NCBI RefSeq assembly: GCF_012726195.1
Contig: NZ_JAASAF010000001.1
Location: 496,001 to 560,000 of the forward strand
Origin: Rhodococcus sp. HNM0563
GTDB taxonomy: Bacteria; Actinomycetota; Actinomycetes; Mycobacteriales; Mycobacteriaceae
Length of the DNA: 64,000 nucleotides
Direction: 5' to 3'
Shown here: piece after piece, positions 26,017 to 34,791 of the stretch
How the letters are laid out: each line of letters begins with the position of its first letter
Position numbering within the stretch: position 1 is the first letter of the stretch
The notes under the pieces: generated by a model
What the model saw: the letters and a program-made list of their open reading frames with translations, nothing else
Database searches by the model: none
What the model was told of the DNA's origin: nothing
Translations under genes and position numbers: made by a program

Positions 26017-27330
26017 TTACCCGGGCGTTGTAGGGGTTGCGAGCATCCGCTCGCGCAAGCTGTCGTAGATCGGGGCGACACCGGCGAGATGCGCAACGAT
26101 CACCGCTGCCGCCGACGCGATAAGCATGGGGACGGTGACACTCGTGGTAGCGGTCATCTCGACGACGAGAGCGATTCCGGTGAGCGGTGCCCGCACGGAG
26201 GCGCTGAACAGTGCCGACATCCCCACGATCGCCATCGGAATCGCGATCGATGAATCGATCACGGGGACAACCGCTTCCACGATGCGCGCGTACAGGAAGC
26301 CCCACAGCGCGCCGAGTGCGAGCAGTGGTGCGAACAGTCCGCCCGGGGTTCCTGCCGCATACGACAGCGGACCGGCGAAGAAACGCATCACGACGTACCA
26401 GCAAACGAGCGGAAGTGTGAGGGCGCCGCCGGCCAGCACGTGCTGTGAGATCGCATCGCCGCCGCCTGCAGCGAGCGGTGCGAGTGAGGCGAGCAACCCT
26501 ATCCCGGCGCCGATCAGTGCGGCCTTCCATGCGGGCGGCAGAGCCTGCACCGCATCGACGAGATCGAGTGATCCGACCACCACGCGGTTGTAAGCCGCTC
26601 CGAGTATCCCGGTCAGAAGACCGAAGACCAAGAACACCGGCAGCAGGGTGATCGACGGTGTGCCGAGCGTCTCGACATCGAAATCCGGTCGATCCCCGAG
26701 TATCAGACGTGAGCACGCGACTCCGGCGCCGACCGACAGCAGGACGGGGACGACCGTCCGGAACCGGAACACTCGGGTCACCTCTTCGAAGACGAACAAG
26801 GCACCCCCGACCGGGGCGTTGAAAGCGACTGCCAGTCCGGCGCCCGCCACCGCGTTGTGCATCGCGCGGATGTGATCGTCATCCATGCGCGCCCGTCGCG
26901 CCGTCTCGGAACCGACCGCCGCACCCATGTGCACGATCGGGCCTTCTCGGCCGAGAACGAGTCCGGAACCGATCGAGAGCACACCTCCGACGAATCTGGC
27001 GGGCACCACCCGAAGCGGTGGCGGCGTAGCCTCGCCGCGTTCCACTGCCTCCACGTGCTGGATGCCGCTTCCAGAGGCGAGAGGGACACGCCTGACGATG
27101 AGCGCGGCGGTCATTGCACACAGAGCGGTGACGGCCATGGGAACCAGCCAATCGGGCCCGGGCAGCGAGGCGGACCAGTCGAGGACGTCGCCCCGCCATC
27201 GGTCCGCGACTCGCAGGCACCACCGGAAGGCTCCTCCGACGAACCCGATCACCGCGCCGGCGATCGTCGCCACTGCGCAGATCACGAGCAGTTCGCGGCA
27301 CGCCGCGGAACGCGCCTCCGGGTTCTCCAT
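26017..27330 (-). CDS. ClC-type chloride channel/antiporter
   Basis: 437-residue integral membrane protein of the ClC family, about ten or more hydrophobic helices. Selectivity-filter motifs: GSGIQHVE, GREGPIVHMG and GTPGGLFAPLLALG. The glutamate of GREGP (the external gate) is present, which favours a Cl-/H+ exchanger over a channel. Start ATG 27330 (MENPEARSAAC) precedes the first helix; an upstream in-frame extension to 27411 runs through a terminator and an inverted repeat and is rejected. Substrate could be chloride, nitrate or fluoride; the F-specific signature is not evident. Confidence 0.9.
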   Translation of the reverse strand: MENPEARSAACRELLVICAVATIAGAVIGFVGGAFRWCLRVADRWRGDVLDWSASLPGPDWLVPMAVTALCAMTAALIVRRVPLASGSGIQHVEAVERGEATPPPLRVVPARFVGGVLSIGSGLVLGREGPIVHMGAAVGSETARRARMDDDHIRAMHNAVAGAGLAVAFNAPVGGALFVFEEVTRVFRFRTVVPVLLSVGAGVACSRLILGDRPDFDVETLGTPSITLLPVFLVFGLLTGILGAAYNRVVVGSLDLVDAVQALPPAWKAALIGAGIGLLASLAPLAAGGGDAISQHVLAGGALTLPLVCWYVVMRFFAGPLSYAAGTPGGLFAPLLALGALWGFLYARIVEAVVPVIDSSIAIPMAIVGMSALFSASVRAPLTGIALVVEMTATTSVTVPMLIASAAAVIVAHLAGVAPIYDSLRERMLATPTTPG

Positions 27331-27341
27331 CGAGTGCCATT

Positions 27342-27361
27342 CAACTCGCTCGATCGAGTTG
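27342..27361. repeat. Inverted repeat upstream of the ClC gene
   Basis: CAACTCG and CGAGTTG arms separated by 6 nt, 12 bp before the ClC start. Could be an operator or a leader hairpin. Confidence 0.4.
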
Positions 27362-27390
27362 GTGGAGCCGGAATCGGCAGGCCACGAAAC

Positions 27391-27434
27391 GAAACCGGTC
27401 CGCTCACCCAATCGAGGGCGCGCGGACCGGTTTC
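27391..27434 (-). terminator. Terminator after glnA1
   Basis: 13-bp arms GAAACCGGTCCGC and GCGGACCGGTTTC around an 18-nt loop, 17 nt after the glnA1 stop. Confidence 0.75.
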
Positions 27435-27450
27435 GGAGCAGTGACGAGAC

Positions 27451-28887
27451 TCAGCAGTCGAAGTACAGCTGGAACTCGTAGGGGTGCGGACGCAGGTTGA
27501 CCGGAGCGATCTCCTGCTCGCGCTTGAGCGAGATCCAGGTCTCGATCAGGTCGGTGGTGAATACGCCGCCCTCGGTGAGGTACTCGTGGTCCGCCTCGAG
27601 ACGGTCGATGACCGCGGGGAGCGACGTCGGAGCCTGCGGGATGTTCTTGGCCTCCTCCGGCGGAAGCTCGTAGAGATCCTTGTCGACCGGCGCGAGCGGC
27701 TCGATCTTGTTCTTGATGCCGTCGAGGCCGGCCATCATCTGCGCTGCGAAGTTCAGGTACGGGTTACCCGAGGAGTCGGGGGCCCGGAACTCGAGACGCT
27801 TGGCCTTCGGGTTGTTGCCCGTGATCGGGATACGCACTGCCGCCGAACGGTTGCGCTGGCTGTACACGAGGTTGATGGGGGCTTCGTAGCCCGGCACGAG
27901 GCGGTGGTAGGAGTTGATCGTCGGGTTCGTGAACGCGAGCAGCGACGGTGCATGGTGCAGGATGCCGCCGATGTACCAGCGCGCGAGATCCGACAGGCCC
28001 GCATAGCCGGCCTCGTCGTGGAACAGGGGCTTGCCGTCCTTCCACAGAGACTGGTGCACGTGCATGCCCGAGCCGTTGTCGCCGAAGAGCGGCTTCGGCA
28101 TGAAGGTCGCGGTCTTGCCGTGCTGCCACGCGGTGTTCTTGACGATGTACTTGAACAGTTGCAGGTCGTCGGCAGCCGACAGCAGCGTGTTGAACTTGTA
28201 GTTGATCTCCGCCTGGCCTCCGGTGCCGACCTCGTGGTGGCCGCGCTCGAGCTCGAAGCCCGCATTGGTCAGGTTGGTGGAGATGGCGTCACGGAGATCG
28301 ACGTAGTGGTCGTAAGGAGCGACGGGGAAGTAACCACCCTTCGCGCGGACCTTGTAGCCGCGGTTGGCGGAACCGTCGGCGTTGTACTCGGCGCCGGTGT
28401 TCCAGCCACCCGAGATGGAGTCCACCTCGTAGAACGAGCCGTTCATCGCGGAGTCGTAGCGGACCGAGTCGAAGATGTAGAACTCCGCCTCGGCTCCGAA
28501 GAATGCGGTGTCGGCGATGCCGGTGCTGAGCAGGTACTCCTCGGCCTTCCGGGCGACGTTACGCGGGTCGCGGCTGTAGGACTCGCGGGTGAACGGGTCG
28601 TGGACGAAGAAGCTGATGTTCAGCGTCTTGGCTGCGCGGAAGGGGTCCAGGCGCGCAGTGGTCACGTCGGGAAGGAGCAACATGTCGGACTCGTGGATCG
28701 ACTGAAATCCGCGGACGGACGATCCGTCGAATGCCAATCCGTCTTCGAAAACATCCTGGTTGAATGCCTTCGCCGGAATGGAGAAGTGCTGTTCGATGCC
28801 GGGCAGGTCAGTGAAGCGGACATCGACATACTCGACGTTTTCGTCCGCGATGAACTTGATGACCTCTTCGGCCGTGGTGAACGCCAC
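27451..28887 (-). CDS. glnA1: Glutamine synthetase type I, main assimilatory enzyme
   Basis: 478-residue enzyme that makes glutamine from glutamate, ammonia and ATP; dodecameric in the cytoplasm. Motifs: [67 protein letters not shown] and [12 protein letters not shown]. The adenylylation site [10 protein letters not shown] has its tyrosine at residue 406, the target of GlnE. Expression is probably under GlnR, since a four-half-site GlnR operator lies at 28962-28999 and a -10 box at 28946-28951. Full length and start agree with M. tuberculosis Rv2220. Confidence 0.98.
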   Translation of the reverse strand: MAFTTAEEVIKFIADENVEYVDVRFTDLPGIEQHFSIPAKAFNQDVFEDGLAFDGSSVRGFQSIHESDMLLLPDVTTARLDPFRAAKTLNISFFVHDPFTRESYSRDPRNVARKAEEYLLSTGIADTAFFGAEAEFYIFDSVRYDSAMNGSFYEVDSISGGWNTGAEYNADGSANRGYKVRAKGGYFPVAPYDHYVDLRDAISTNLTNAGFELERGHHEVGTGGQAEINYKFNTLLSAADDLQLFKYIVKNTAWQHGKTATFMPKPLFGDNGSGMHVHQSLWKDGKPLFHDEAGYAGLSDLARWYIGGILHHAPSLLAFTNPTINSYHRLVPGYEAPINLVYSQRNRSAAVRIPITGNNPKAKRLEFRAPDSSGNPYLNFAAQMMAGLDGIKNKIEPLAPVDKDLYELPPEEAKNIPQAPTSLPAVIDRLEADHEYLTEGGVFTTDLIETWISLKREQEIAPVNLRPHPYEFQLYFDC

Positions 28888-28945
28888 GCTTGTGCTCCTT
28901 CAGTCGGTGCGCGCCATTTGGTGCTGGGCGCCTGCGTCGGATCAG

Positions 28946-28951
28946 ACCGTA
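28946..28951 (-). promoter_or_regulatory. glnA1 -10 element
   Basis: TACGGT on the minus strand, about 60 bp before the glnA1 start and 11 bp downstream of the GlnR half-sites. Confidence 0.5.
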
Positions 28952-28961
28952 TTGACCCGGT

Positions 28962-28999
28962 GTTGCCCGGTCGTCAAACCTATGTTTCGCCGGTGTTAC
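28962..28999 (-). promoter_or_regulatory. GlnR operator of glnA1
   Basis: Read on the minus strand: GTAAC-n6-GAAAC-n6-TTGAC-n6-GCAAC. This reproduces the actinobacterial GlnR layout of two gTnAC/GaAAC pairs with constant 6-nt spacers; the first pair is perfect and each half of the second has one mismatch. It ends about 75 bp before the glnA1 start. Confidence 0.8.
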
Positions 29000-29088
29000 A
29001 CATCAGGTTGCCCTGGTGTGAGGACCCTGGAACGTGGTAGAGGTCACCGACGGGTGCATGGGTCTGCCCTGGTCCGCACGTACCAGAC

Positions 29089-29094
29089 TATCCT
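29089..29094 (+). promoter_or_regulatory. -10 box for leaderless RDD gene
   Basis: TATCCT, then GGACCC, then ATG 29101; no ribosome-binding site. The transcript would start at the ATG. Confidence 0.55.
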
Positions 29095-29100
29095 GGACCC

Positions 29101-29577
29101 ATGGCGCGGATGACGGGTAGTTGGCTATCGGGCCCCTCGGCGGCCCTTCCTCCGGGACAGGCTGGGGAACAGAAGTATCCCGGGGAGTGGCTCGGACTAC
29201 CTGAACACGGTCCGGGTTCGCTCGTCTCCTCTGCGAGACGCGTCCTCGCGCTGGCCATCGACTGGTTCTCGTCGATGGCGATCGCGATGGTGCTGGTGGG
29301 CGACAACCCGCTCGAGAGCCCATCGCTGTCGGCGTACACGCTTCTCATCTGGTGTGGCGTCGGCATCGTCACAGTGACGTTGTTCTCGTTCACGCCGGGG
29401 CAGTTCATCGCCGGGCTCCAGGTGGTGCGCGTGGATGCGCCCGTCCGCGTCGGGTTGATTCGGGCCCTTGCGCGACAGGTCCTGCTCGTCTTCATTGCTC
29501 CCGCTCTGGTCAACGACATCGACGGCAGAGGCTTGCAGGACCGCGCGACCGGCACCGCGCTCGTGCGTTCGCGCTGA
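29101..29577 (+). CDS. RDD-family membrane protein
   Basis: 158 residues. After an N-terminal cytoplasmic arm, the RDD signature appears as SSARRVLALAIDWFSSMAIAMVL, followed by two more hydrophobic segments (YTLLIWCGVGIVTVTLFSF and VLLVFIAPALV) and the family's GQFIAGLQVVRVD segment. Transport or membrane-stress roles have been proposed for other members; function here is unknown. It is divergent from glnA1 and convergent with the DUF4191 gene, as in M. tuberculosis (Rv2219A). Confidence 0.88.
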   Translation: MARMTGSWLSGPSAALPPGQAGEQKYPGEWLGLPEHGPGSLVSSARRVLALAIDWFSSMAIAMVLVGDNPLESPSLSAYTLLIWCGVGIVTVTLFSFTPGQFIAGLQVVRVDAPVRVGLIRALARQVLLVFIAPALVNDIDGRGLQDRATGTALVRSR

Positions 29578-29605
29578 CCTCTTCCTGCAACGGCTGGGTT
29601 CCTGC

Positions 29606-29653
29606 AACGGCTGAGGGCCGTCGTCCCGATCGGGACGACGGCCCTCAGCCGTT
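29606..29653. terminator. Bidirectional terminator
   Basis: A 22-bp perfect stem with a GATC loop, centred between the convergent RDD and DUF4191 genes. The left arm starts AACGGCTGAGGGCC. A partial direct repeat of CTGCAACGGCTG precedes it at 29585. Confidence 0.92.
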
Positions 29654-29666
29654 CGGACACTGTGGT

Positions 29667-30407
29667 TCAGCGGCGGCGCATAGTGCGCTGGACGCTCCGC
29701 ATCTTCGCGCCCGCAGGCAGCGGACCCTTCGGCATCGCCGGACCACTCTTCTTGGTGCTCAGCGCCGACAAACGGCCTTCGATTGCATCCATCCGTTTGG
29801 TATCGATGTTGCGCGGAAGCTTGTTCAACTGCTTCTGCAGCTGTGCAAGCGGAACCTGGCCTTCTTCGTTGCCGACGGTGAACTCGTAGATCGGAGTGTC
29901 GCCGATGAGGCGCGCAACACGCTTCTTCTCCTGCGCCATCAGGGGCTTGATCCGGCCCGGGTTGCCTTCACCGACGAGGATGACCCCCGGACGGCCGATC
30001 ACTCGATGCAGTGCGTCGAGCTGGGTGGTACCTGCCACGGCCTGTGAGACACGCCATGCACCCTGGAGATTGTCGAGTGCCCACGCTGCTGCGCCGGCTT
30101 GCCCGTCGGCCTTCTTGTAAACGGACTTCTGAACGCGACGGCCGAAGATGATGAACGCTGCGAGCACACCGACGAGGATGCCGATCGGCAGCAGGAACCA
30201 CTCGATGCCGAAGATCAGCCCGATCACGAAGAATACGACGATCGATGCAACGAGAGCGCCGATCATCCACGGCAGAAGCGCCTTGTCTTCCTTGCGCTGG
30301 ATCTGGAAGGCCTGCCACAGCTGTGTGCGACGCTCCTTCGATGCCTGCTTGCGAGCGGCTTTCGCCGCTGCCTTCGCTTCCTTGTCGGTCTTGCTGCCCT
30401 TCGCCAT
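29667..30407 (-). CDS. DUF4191 membrane protein
   Basis: 246 residues, homologue of M. tuberculosis Rv2219. A lysine/alanine-rich N-terminus (KTDKEAKAAAKAARKQASKERR) precedes two membrane helices (~50-70 and 77-93: LLPWMIGALVASIVVFFVIG and FLLPIGILVGVLAAFIIFG), then a soluble C-terminal domain with GRPGVILVGEGNP and a basic end. No biochemical role is known. Located just downstream of lipA on the same strand with a 60-bp gap and its own leaderless-type -10 box. Confidence 0.9.
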   Translation of the reverse strand: MAKGSKTDKEAKAAAKAARKQASKERRTQLWQAFQIQRKEDKALLPWMIGALVASIVVFFVIGLIFGIEWFLLPIGILVGVLAAFIIFGRRVQKSVYKKADGQAGAAAWALDNLQGAWRVSQAVAGTTQLDALHRVIGRPGVILVGEGNPGRIKPLMAQEKKRVARLIGDTPIYEFTVGNEEGQVPLAQLQKQLNKLPRNIDTKRMDAIEGRLSALSTKKSGPAMPKGPLPAGAKMRSVQRTMRRR

Positions 30408-30414
30408 GCCTACC

Positions 30415-30420
30415 AGGATA
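30415..30420 (-). promoter_or_regulatory. -10 box for leaderless DUF4191 gene
   Basis: On the minus strand TATCCT is followed by 7 nt (GGTAGGC) and the ATG at 30407. Confidence 0.5.
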
Positions 30421-30467
30421 CTTTCCCCGCGATGGACCGCTTGCCACCGCGGGTACAGTCCCGGTTT

Positions 30468-31478
30468 CTAGCTGCCGAAGCGGGCTAGAACCGAGCTGGC
30501 TTCCTGGCTTGCCGAGCCCTCCTGAGCCAGATGCGCCTGACCGGCAGGAAGTTCGCGGCCGTGGTGGGCCATCGCCTGGGCATACAGCCGGCCCGCGCGA
30601 TACGACGACCGCACGAGCGGCCCCGCCATCACGCCGGCGAAGCCGATCCTCTCGGCGGTCTCCGAGTGAGCAACGAACTCCTCGGGCTTGACCCAGCGCT
30701 CGACAGGATGATGCCGCGGCGACGGGCGCAGGTACTGCGTGATCGTGATGATGTCGCAGCCTGCGCTGTGCAGGTCGTGCAGGGCTTCGGTGACCTCGTC
30801 CGGCGTCTCACCCATACCGAGAATCAGGTTGGACTTGGTGACGAGTCCGAACTCGCGCGCCGCAGTGATCACGTCGAGGGACCGTTGGTAGCGGAATGCG
30901 GGACGGATCCGCTTGAAGATGCGCGGGACGGTCTCGACATTGTGTGCGAGAACCTCGGGCCGCGACTCGAAGACTTCCTGCAGCAGTTCGGGCTTGCCGT
31001 TGAAGTCCGGAATCAGATTCTCGACGCCGGTTCCGGGGTTGAGCTCGTGAATCTTCCGGACGGTCTCCGCGTACAGCCACGCGCCGCCGTCCGGGAGATC
31101 GTCGCGCGCGACGCCGGTGATCGTCGAGTAGCGCAATCCCATCGACTGCACCGATTCGGCGACGCGACGCGGCTCGTCACGGTCGAGGGCGGCAGGCTTG
31201 CCCGTATCGATCTGGCAGAAGTCGCAGCGACGGGTGCACTGCTCACCACCGATGAGGAAGGTGGCTTCGCGGTCTTCCCAGCATTCGTAGATGTTGGGAC
31301 ACCCGGCCTCCTCGCAGACCGTGTGCAGGCCTTCACGCCGCACGAGGCCTTTCAGCTCGGTGTACTCCGGACCCATCTTGGCTCGGGTCTTGATCCAATT
31401 GGGCTTACGTTCGATGGGCGTCTGCGCGTTCCGGGTCTCGATCCGCAGCAGCTTGCGTCCTTCTGGGGCGACAGTCAC
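30468..31478 (-). CDS. lipA: Lipoyl synthase (radical SAM)
   Basis: 336-residue enzyme that inserts two sulfur atoms into protein-bound octanoyl groups to form lipoyl groups. The auxiliary 4Fe-4S cluster is bound by [12 protein letters not shown], the radical-SAM cluster by CTRRCDFC, and the closing RSSYRAG motif supplies the serine ligand. Start GTG 31478 ([12 protein letters not shown]) aligns with the mycobacterial start and has TACCAT 7 nt upstream, fitting a leaderless transcript; GTG 31502 is an in-frame alternative. lipB lies directly upstream, and SucB at 32.4 kb carries lipoyl domains that need this product. Confidence 0.97.
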   Translation of the reverse strand: MTVAPEGRKLLRIETRNAQTPIERKPNWIKTRAKMGPEYTELKGLVRREGLHTVCEEAGCPNIYECWEDREATFLIGGEQCTRRCDFCQIDTGKPAALDRDEPRRVAESVQSMGLRYSTITGVARDDLPDGGAWLYAETVRKIHELNPGTGVENLIPDFNGKPELLQEVFESRPEVLAHNVETVPRIFKRIRPAFRYQRSLDVITAAREFGLVTKSNLILGMGETPDEVTEALHDLHSAGCDIITITQYLRPSPRHHPVERWVKPEEFVAHSETAERIGFAGVMAGPLVRSSYRAGRLYAQAMAHHGRELPAGQAHLAQEGSASQEASSVLARFGS

Positions 31479-31485
31479 GCCATCG

Positions 31486-31491
31486 ATGGTA
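31486..31491 (-). promoter_or_regulatory. -10 box for leaderless lipA
   Basis: Minus-strand TACCAT, 7 nt before GTG 31478. It supports the shorter start. Confidence 0.45.
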
Positions 31492-31532
31492 CGCCCGAGC
31501 ACCTGGTGAAACTTCTTCCGGGTGTGGGCATG

Positions 31533-32312
31533 TCAGAACCGGTGAGTAGTGAACTCCGGTGTCGTCCGGTTCGGTGCCGTAGTCGATACGGCCTGCTCGA
31601 AAGTGACCCGCTGGATAGTGCACTCGGTGACCGGAAGTCGGCCGTCGAGCGCAGCGACGACAGCGTCGGTCACTGCCGGAACGACCTCGCGGACGGTCAC
31701 ATCGCGGCCCAGTTCGCCGGTGAGAGAGGTGACTCCTGCGTCGCGGATGCCGCACGGGACGATCGAGTCGAAGGCGTCGAGCGCCGAGTCGCAATTGAGG
31801 GCGAACCCGTGCATCGTGACACCGCGTTGCACACGAATGCCGATAGCCGCGACCTTTCGTTCGGCGAGCCACCGCCCGTCGCGCAGTTCGGCGGGCAACC
31901 ACACACCGGAACGCCCCTCGACGCGTCCACACGCCAGCCCCAGGTCGGTGCACACCGTGATCAGTGCCTGCTCGATCCGCCGGACGTAGCCGACAACGTC
32001 GATCGGCTCGGCGAGCCGGACGATCGGGTAACCCACCAACTGACCGGGTCCGTGCCAGGTGATCTTCCCGCCACGGTCGACGTCGATGACCGGAGTGCCG
32101 TCGGAGGGCCGGTCGGAATCCTCGGTCCGCCTCCCCGCGGTGTACACGGGCGGGTGCTCGAGGAGCAGCAATGTGTCCGAACCGAGGCCGTCTGCACGGT
32201 CGGCTGCGAGCTCGCGCTGACGCTCCCATGCTTCGAGATAGCCGACCGATCCCAGCCGAGCAACAACGACCGGGGTGGAGTCGAGTCGTGCCGAAGTTGT
32301 GGCCTTGCTCAT
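31533..32312 (-). CDS. lipB: Octanoyltransferase
   Basis: 259 residues. Moves octanoyl groups from acyl carrier protein to lipoyl-domain lysines. Motifs: [64 protein letters not shown] (catalytic lysine) and the [14 protein letters not shown] loop with the catalytic cysteine. ATG 32312 is preferred to an upstream GTG because TAGTGT is 8 nt before it. It is longer at the C-terminus than typical (~25 extra polar residues). Works with LipA, just downstream. Confidence 0.95.
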   Translation of the reverse strand: MSKATTSARLDSTPVVVARLGSVGYLEAWERQRELAADRADGLGSDTLLLLEHPPVYTAGRRTEDSDRPSDGTPVIDVDRGGKITWHGPGQLVGYPIVRLAEPIDVVGYVRRIEQALITVCTDLGLACGRVEGRSGVWLPAELRDGRWLAERKVAAIGIRVQRGVTMHGFALNCDSALDAFDSIVPCGIRDAGVTSLTGELGRDVTVREVVPAVTDAVVAALDGRLPVTECTIQRVTFEQAVSTTAPNRTTPEFTTHRF

Positions 32313-32320
32313 AGGTGCCG

Positions 32321-32326
32321 ACACTA
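32321..32326 (-). promoter_or_regulatory. -10-like box before lipB
   Basis: Minus-strand TAGTGT, 8 nt before ATG 32312. Confidence 0.35.
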
Positions 32327-32346
32327 CGCCTCGACACAGCGAAAGA

Positions 32347-32380
32347 CGCGGGGGTGCCGCCGAAAGACGACACCCCCGCG
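32347..32380 (-). terminator. Terminator after sucB
   Basis: Arms CGCGGGGGTG and CACCCCCGCG with a 14-nt loop, 42 nt after the sucB stop. Confidence 0.7.
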
Positions 32381-32421
32381 CCCGGTCACGCCGGTCCTGC
32401 AGCTATCGCTGCACTACCGGT

Positions 32422-34482
32422 TCACAGTCCGAGATCGGCCTCGAATGCGCCCTCCTCGAGACGGTGCTTGATCGTCTTGAGGAAACGTCCCGCATCGGCG
32501 CCGTCGACCAGCCGGTGGTCGTACGTGAGCGGCAGGTAGCACATCGACCGCACACCGATCGACTCGTTGCCGGTCTCGTCCTCGACGACAACCGGACGCT
32601 TGACGATCGCACCCGTACCGAGCATGGCCGCCTGCGGCGGAACCAGGATGGGCGTGTCGAACAAGGCGCCCTGGCTACCGATGTTCGTGATCGTGAACGT
32701 GCCACCGGAGAGTTCGTCGGGCTTGAGCCCACCGTTGCGCGAACGATCGGCGATATCCGCGATCGCGCGGGCGAGAGCACCCATCGACATGTTGCCGGCG
32801 TTGTGGATCACCGGGGAGAGCAGGCCCTGCTCGGTGTCCACTGCGATACCGAGGTGCTCGGCCGCGTGGTAGGTGATCTGCTTGTTCGCCTCGTCGTACG
32901 ACGCGTTGACATTCGGGTGCAGCCGCAACGCCTCGACAACGGCCTTGGCGAAGAACGGCAGGTACGTCAGATTGACACCCTCGCGCTCAGCGAACGCCTT
33001 CTTCGCCTGGGTGCGCAGCTGCGCGATCCGGGTGACGTCGACCTCGAAGGTCTGCGTGAGCTGCGCGGTGGACTGCAGTGACTCGCGGGTCTTCGTGGCA
33101 GTGATCTGGCGGATGCGATTGGCCTTCTGCGTGGTACCACGCAGCTTCGCGAGCTCGGGACGCACACCCGGAGCAACTCCGGACGACGCTGCTGCCGCGG
33201 GCTTTGCCGCAGGAGCGGGTGCCTTCTCGGTCTCGGCGGCTGCGAGCACATCCTGCTTACGGATACGCCCGCCGACGCCGGTGCCCTTCACCTTCGCCAG
33301 GTCGACATTGTGCTGTGAGGCGAGCTTGCGCACGAGAGGGGTGACGTACGGCGTGGCGTCACCCGACGGCGCAGCGGTCTGCTCGGCCTTCGGTGTCGCG
33401 GCGGCAGGAGCAGCCTTCGGTGCAGGCGTCGCAGCCGGTGCCGGTGCTGCGGCCGCGGCGGGAGCGGCCTCTGCGGGCTTCTCGGCTGCGGGGGCCGGTG
33501 CGGCCGGTGCTGCTGCGGTCTGCTGCGCGGGGGCCTCGGAGCCGATGACAGCGAGTTGGCCGCCGACCTCGACGGTGTCGTCTTCCTGCGCGGAGATCTC
33601 GGTGAGGATTCCGGCGACGGGGGACGGGATCTCGGTGTCGACCTTGTCGGTGGAGACCTCGAGGAGGGGTTCGTCGACAGCGACTTCGTCGCCGATGGCT
33701 TTGAGCCAGCGGGTGACGGTGCCTTCGGTGACGGATTCGCCGAGTGCGGGCATGGTGACGGGGGTGCCCGAGCCGTTGCTGGTCGACGGGGCGGGGGTTG
33801 CTGCGGCGGGAGCGGCCTCGGCGGGCGCGGCCTCTGCGGGCTTCTCGGCTGCGGGGGCCGGTGCGGCCGGTGCTGCTGCGGTCTGCTGCGCGGGGGCCTC
33901 GGAGCCGATGACAGCGAGTTGGCCGCCGACCTCGACGGTGTCGTCTTCCTGCGCGGAGATCTCGGTGAGGATTCCGGCGACGGGGGACGGGATCTCGGTG
34001 TCGACCTTGTCGGTGGAGACCTCGAGGAGGGGTTCGTCGACAGCGACTTCGTCGCCGATGGCTTTGAGCCAGCGGGTGACGGTGCCTTCGGTGACGGATT
34101 CGCCGAGTGCGGGCATGGTGACGGGGGTGCCCGAGCCGTTGCTGGTCGACGGGGCGGGGGTTGCTGCGGCGGGAGCGGCCTCGGCGGGCGCGGCCGCGGC
34201 AGGCTCCTCGGCGGCGGGAGCCGGGGCGCTGCCCGCGGACTCACCGGCTTCGCCGATCTGTGCGAGTTCGCCGCCGATCTCGACGGTGTCGTCTTCCTGA
34301 GCGACGATCTTGATCAGCACGCCGGCAGCGGGGGACGGGATCTCGGTGTCGACCTTGTCCGTGGAGACTTCGAGCAGCGGTTCATCGACTTCGACCGTGT
34401 CTCCTTCCTGCTTGAGCCATCGCGTGACAGTTCCCTCGGTGACGCTCTCACCAAGCGCTGGCATCTGGACGGAGAAGGCCAT
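32422..34482 (-). CDS. sucB: Dihydrolipoamide acyltransferase (E2) with three lipoyl domains
   Basis: 686-residue E2 core of a 2-oxoacid dehydrogenase (pyruvate and/or 2-oxoglutarate; M. tuberculosis DlaT, Rv2215, serves pyruvate dehydrogenase). Three lipoyl domains with the lysine in STDKVDTE at 43, 159 and 280, joined by Ala/Pro/Glu-rich linkers; a peripheral-subunit binding domain ([20 protein letters not shown]...GRIRKQDVL, ~385-425); and a C-terminal catalytic domain ending in [14 protein letters not shown] (catalytic His and Asp). Domains 2 and 3 are encoded by an exact 363-bp tandem duplication. The mycobacterial protein has two lipoyl domains. LipA and LipB are just downstream. Confidence 0.96.
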   Translation of the reverse strand: MAFSVQMPALGESVTEGTVTRWLKQEGDTVEVDEPLLEVSTDKVDTEIPSPAAGVLIKIVAQEDDTVEIGGELAQIGEAGESAGSAPAPAAEEPAAAAPAEAAPAAATPAPSTSNGSGTPVTMPALGESVTEGTVTRWLKAIGDEVAVDEPLLEVSTDKVDTEIPSPVAGILTEISAQEDDTVEVGGQLAVIGSEAPAQQTAAAPAAPAPAAEKPAEAAPAEAAPAAATPAPSTSNGSGTPVTMPALGESVTEGTVTRWLKAIGDEVAVDEPLLEVSTDKVDTEIPSPVAGILTEISAQEDDTVEVGGQLAVIGSEAPAQQTAAAPAAPAPAAEKPAEAAPAAAAAPAPAATPAPKAAPAAATPKAEQTAAPSGDATPYVTPLVRKLASQHNVDLAKVKGTGVGGRIRKQDVLAAAETEKAPAPAAKPAAAASSGVAPGVRPELAKLRGTTQKANRIRQITATKTRESLQSTAQLTQTFEVDVTRIAQLRTQAKKAFAEREGVNLTYLPFFAKAVVEALRLHPNVNASYDEANKQITYHAAEHLGIAVDTEQGLLSPVIHNAGNMSMGALARAIADIADRSRNGGLKPDELSGGTFTITNIGSQGALFDTPILVPPQAAMLGTGAIVKRPVVVEDETGNESIGVRSMCYLPLTYDHRLVDGADAGRFLKTIKHRLEEGAFEADLGL
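33464..34195 (-). repeat. Exact 363-bp tandem duplication inside sucB
   Basis: Positions 33464-33826 and 33827-34189 read identically, and the match continues 6 bp beyond the second copy. The unit equals 121 codons: one lipoyl domain plus one linker. No mismatch was found by eye, including at third codon positions, while lipoyl domain 1 differs clearly. Confidence 0.95.
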
Positions 34483-34722
34483 GTCTGTTGACTCCTCGAC
34501 GGTTGTGTTCGGGTGTGTTGAGTTGTACCGACTCGTGGGTGTCGACCATTGTGTGGTCGCGCTCCATTGTGCTCGAGGCCGGGGACTCGTGCGGTTGCTT
34601 CAGGTGTTCTCGTGGGCCGATACCGGAGGAGGCATGCCCGGAACCATCCTTGCACTCGCCGCGGTCTCATGTTCGACGAGGGGCGGAACTGCTCACAGCG
34701 CTTTCGCGATGTGTGCGGCCCC
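34483..34722. other. Gap between pepA and sucB: sucB promoter region
   Basis: About 240 bp without a convincing gene. It should hold the sucB promoter on the minus strand. The stretch next to the start (34483-34560) is richer in T/G than its surroundings (GTTGTGTTCGGGTGTGTTGAG-like runs). No clear operator was identified. Confidence 0.4.
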
Positions 34723-34761
34723 ACGCGGCCATCCCTCCCCGTTCGGAGGGGACGGCCGCGT
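34723..34761 (-). terminator. Terminator after pepA
   Basis: Stem built from ACGCGGCC/GGCCGCGT and CCCTCC/GGAGGG segments with a small internal bulge and a GTTC-containing loop, 30 nt after the pepA stop. Confidence 0.7.
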
Positions 34762-34791
34762 CGAACCCACGACGGTGATGGGCGGCGGTCG

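Noticed and set aside
27331-27411. N-terminal extension of the ClC gene
   Set aside because: It would cross an inverted repeat and the glnA1 terminator; residues lack membrane or family character.
33464-34195. CRISPR-like or intergenic repeat array
   Set aside because: The repeat is a coding lipoyl-domain duplication, two units of 363 bp, without spacers.
33288-34300. Alternative long frames through the sucB repeats on both strands
   Set aside because: Ser/Pro/Arg-rich or Gly/Asp-rich shadows of the Ala/Pro linker and lipoyl domain codons.
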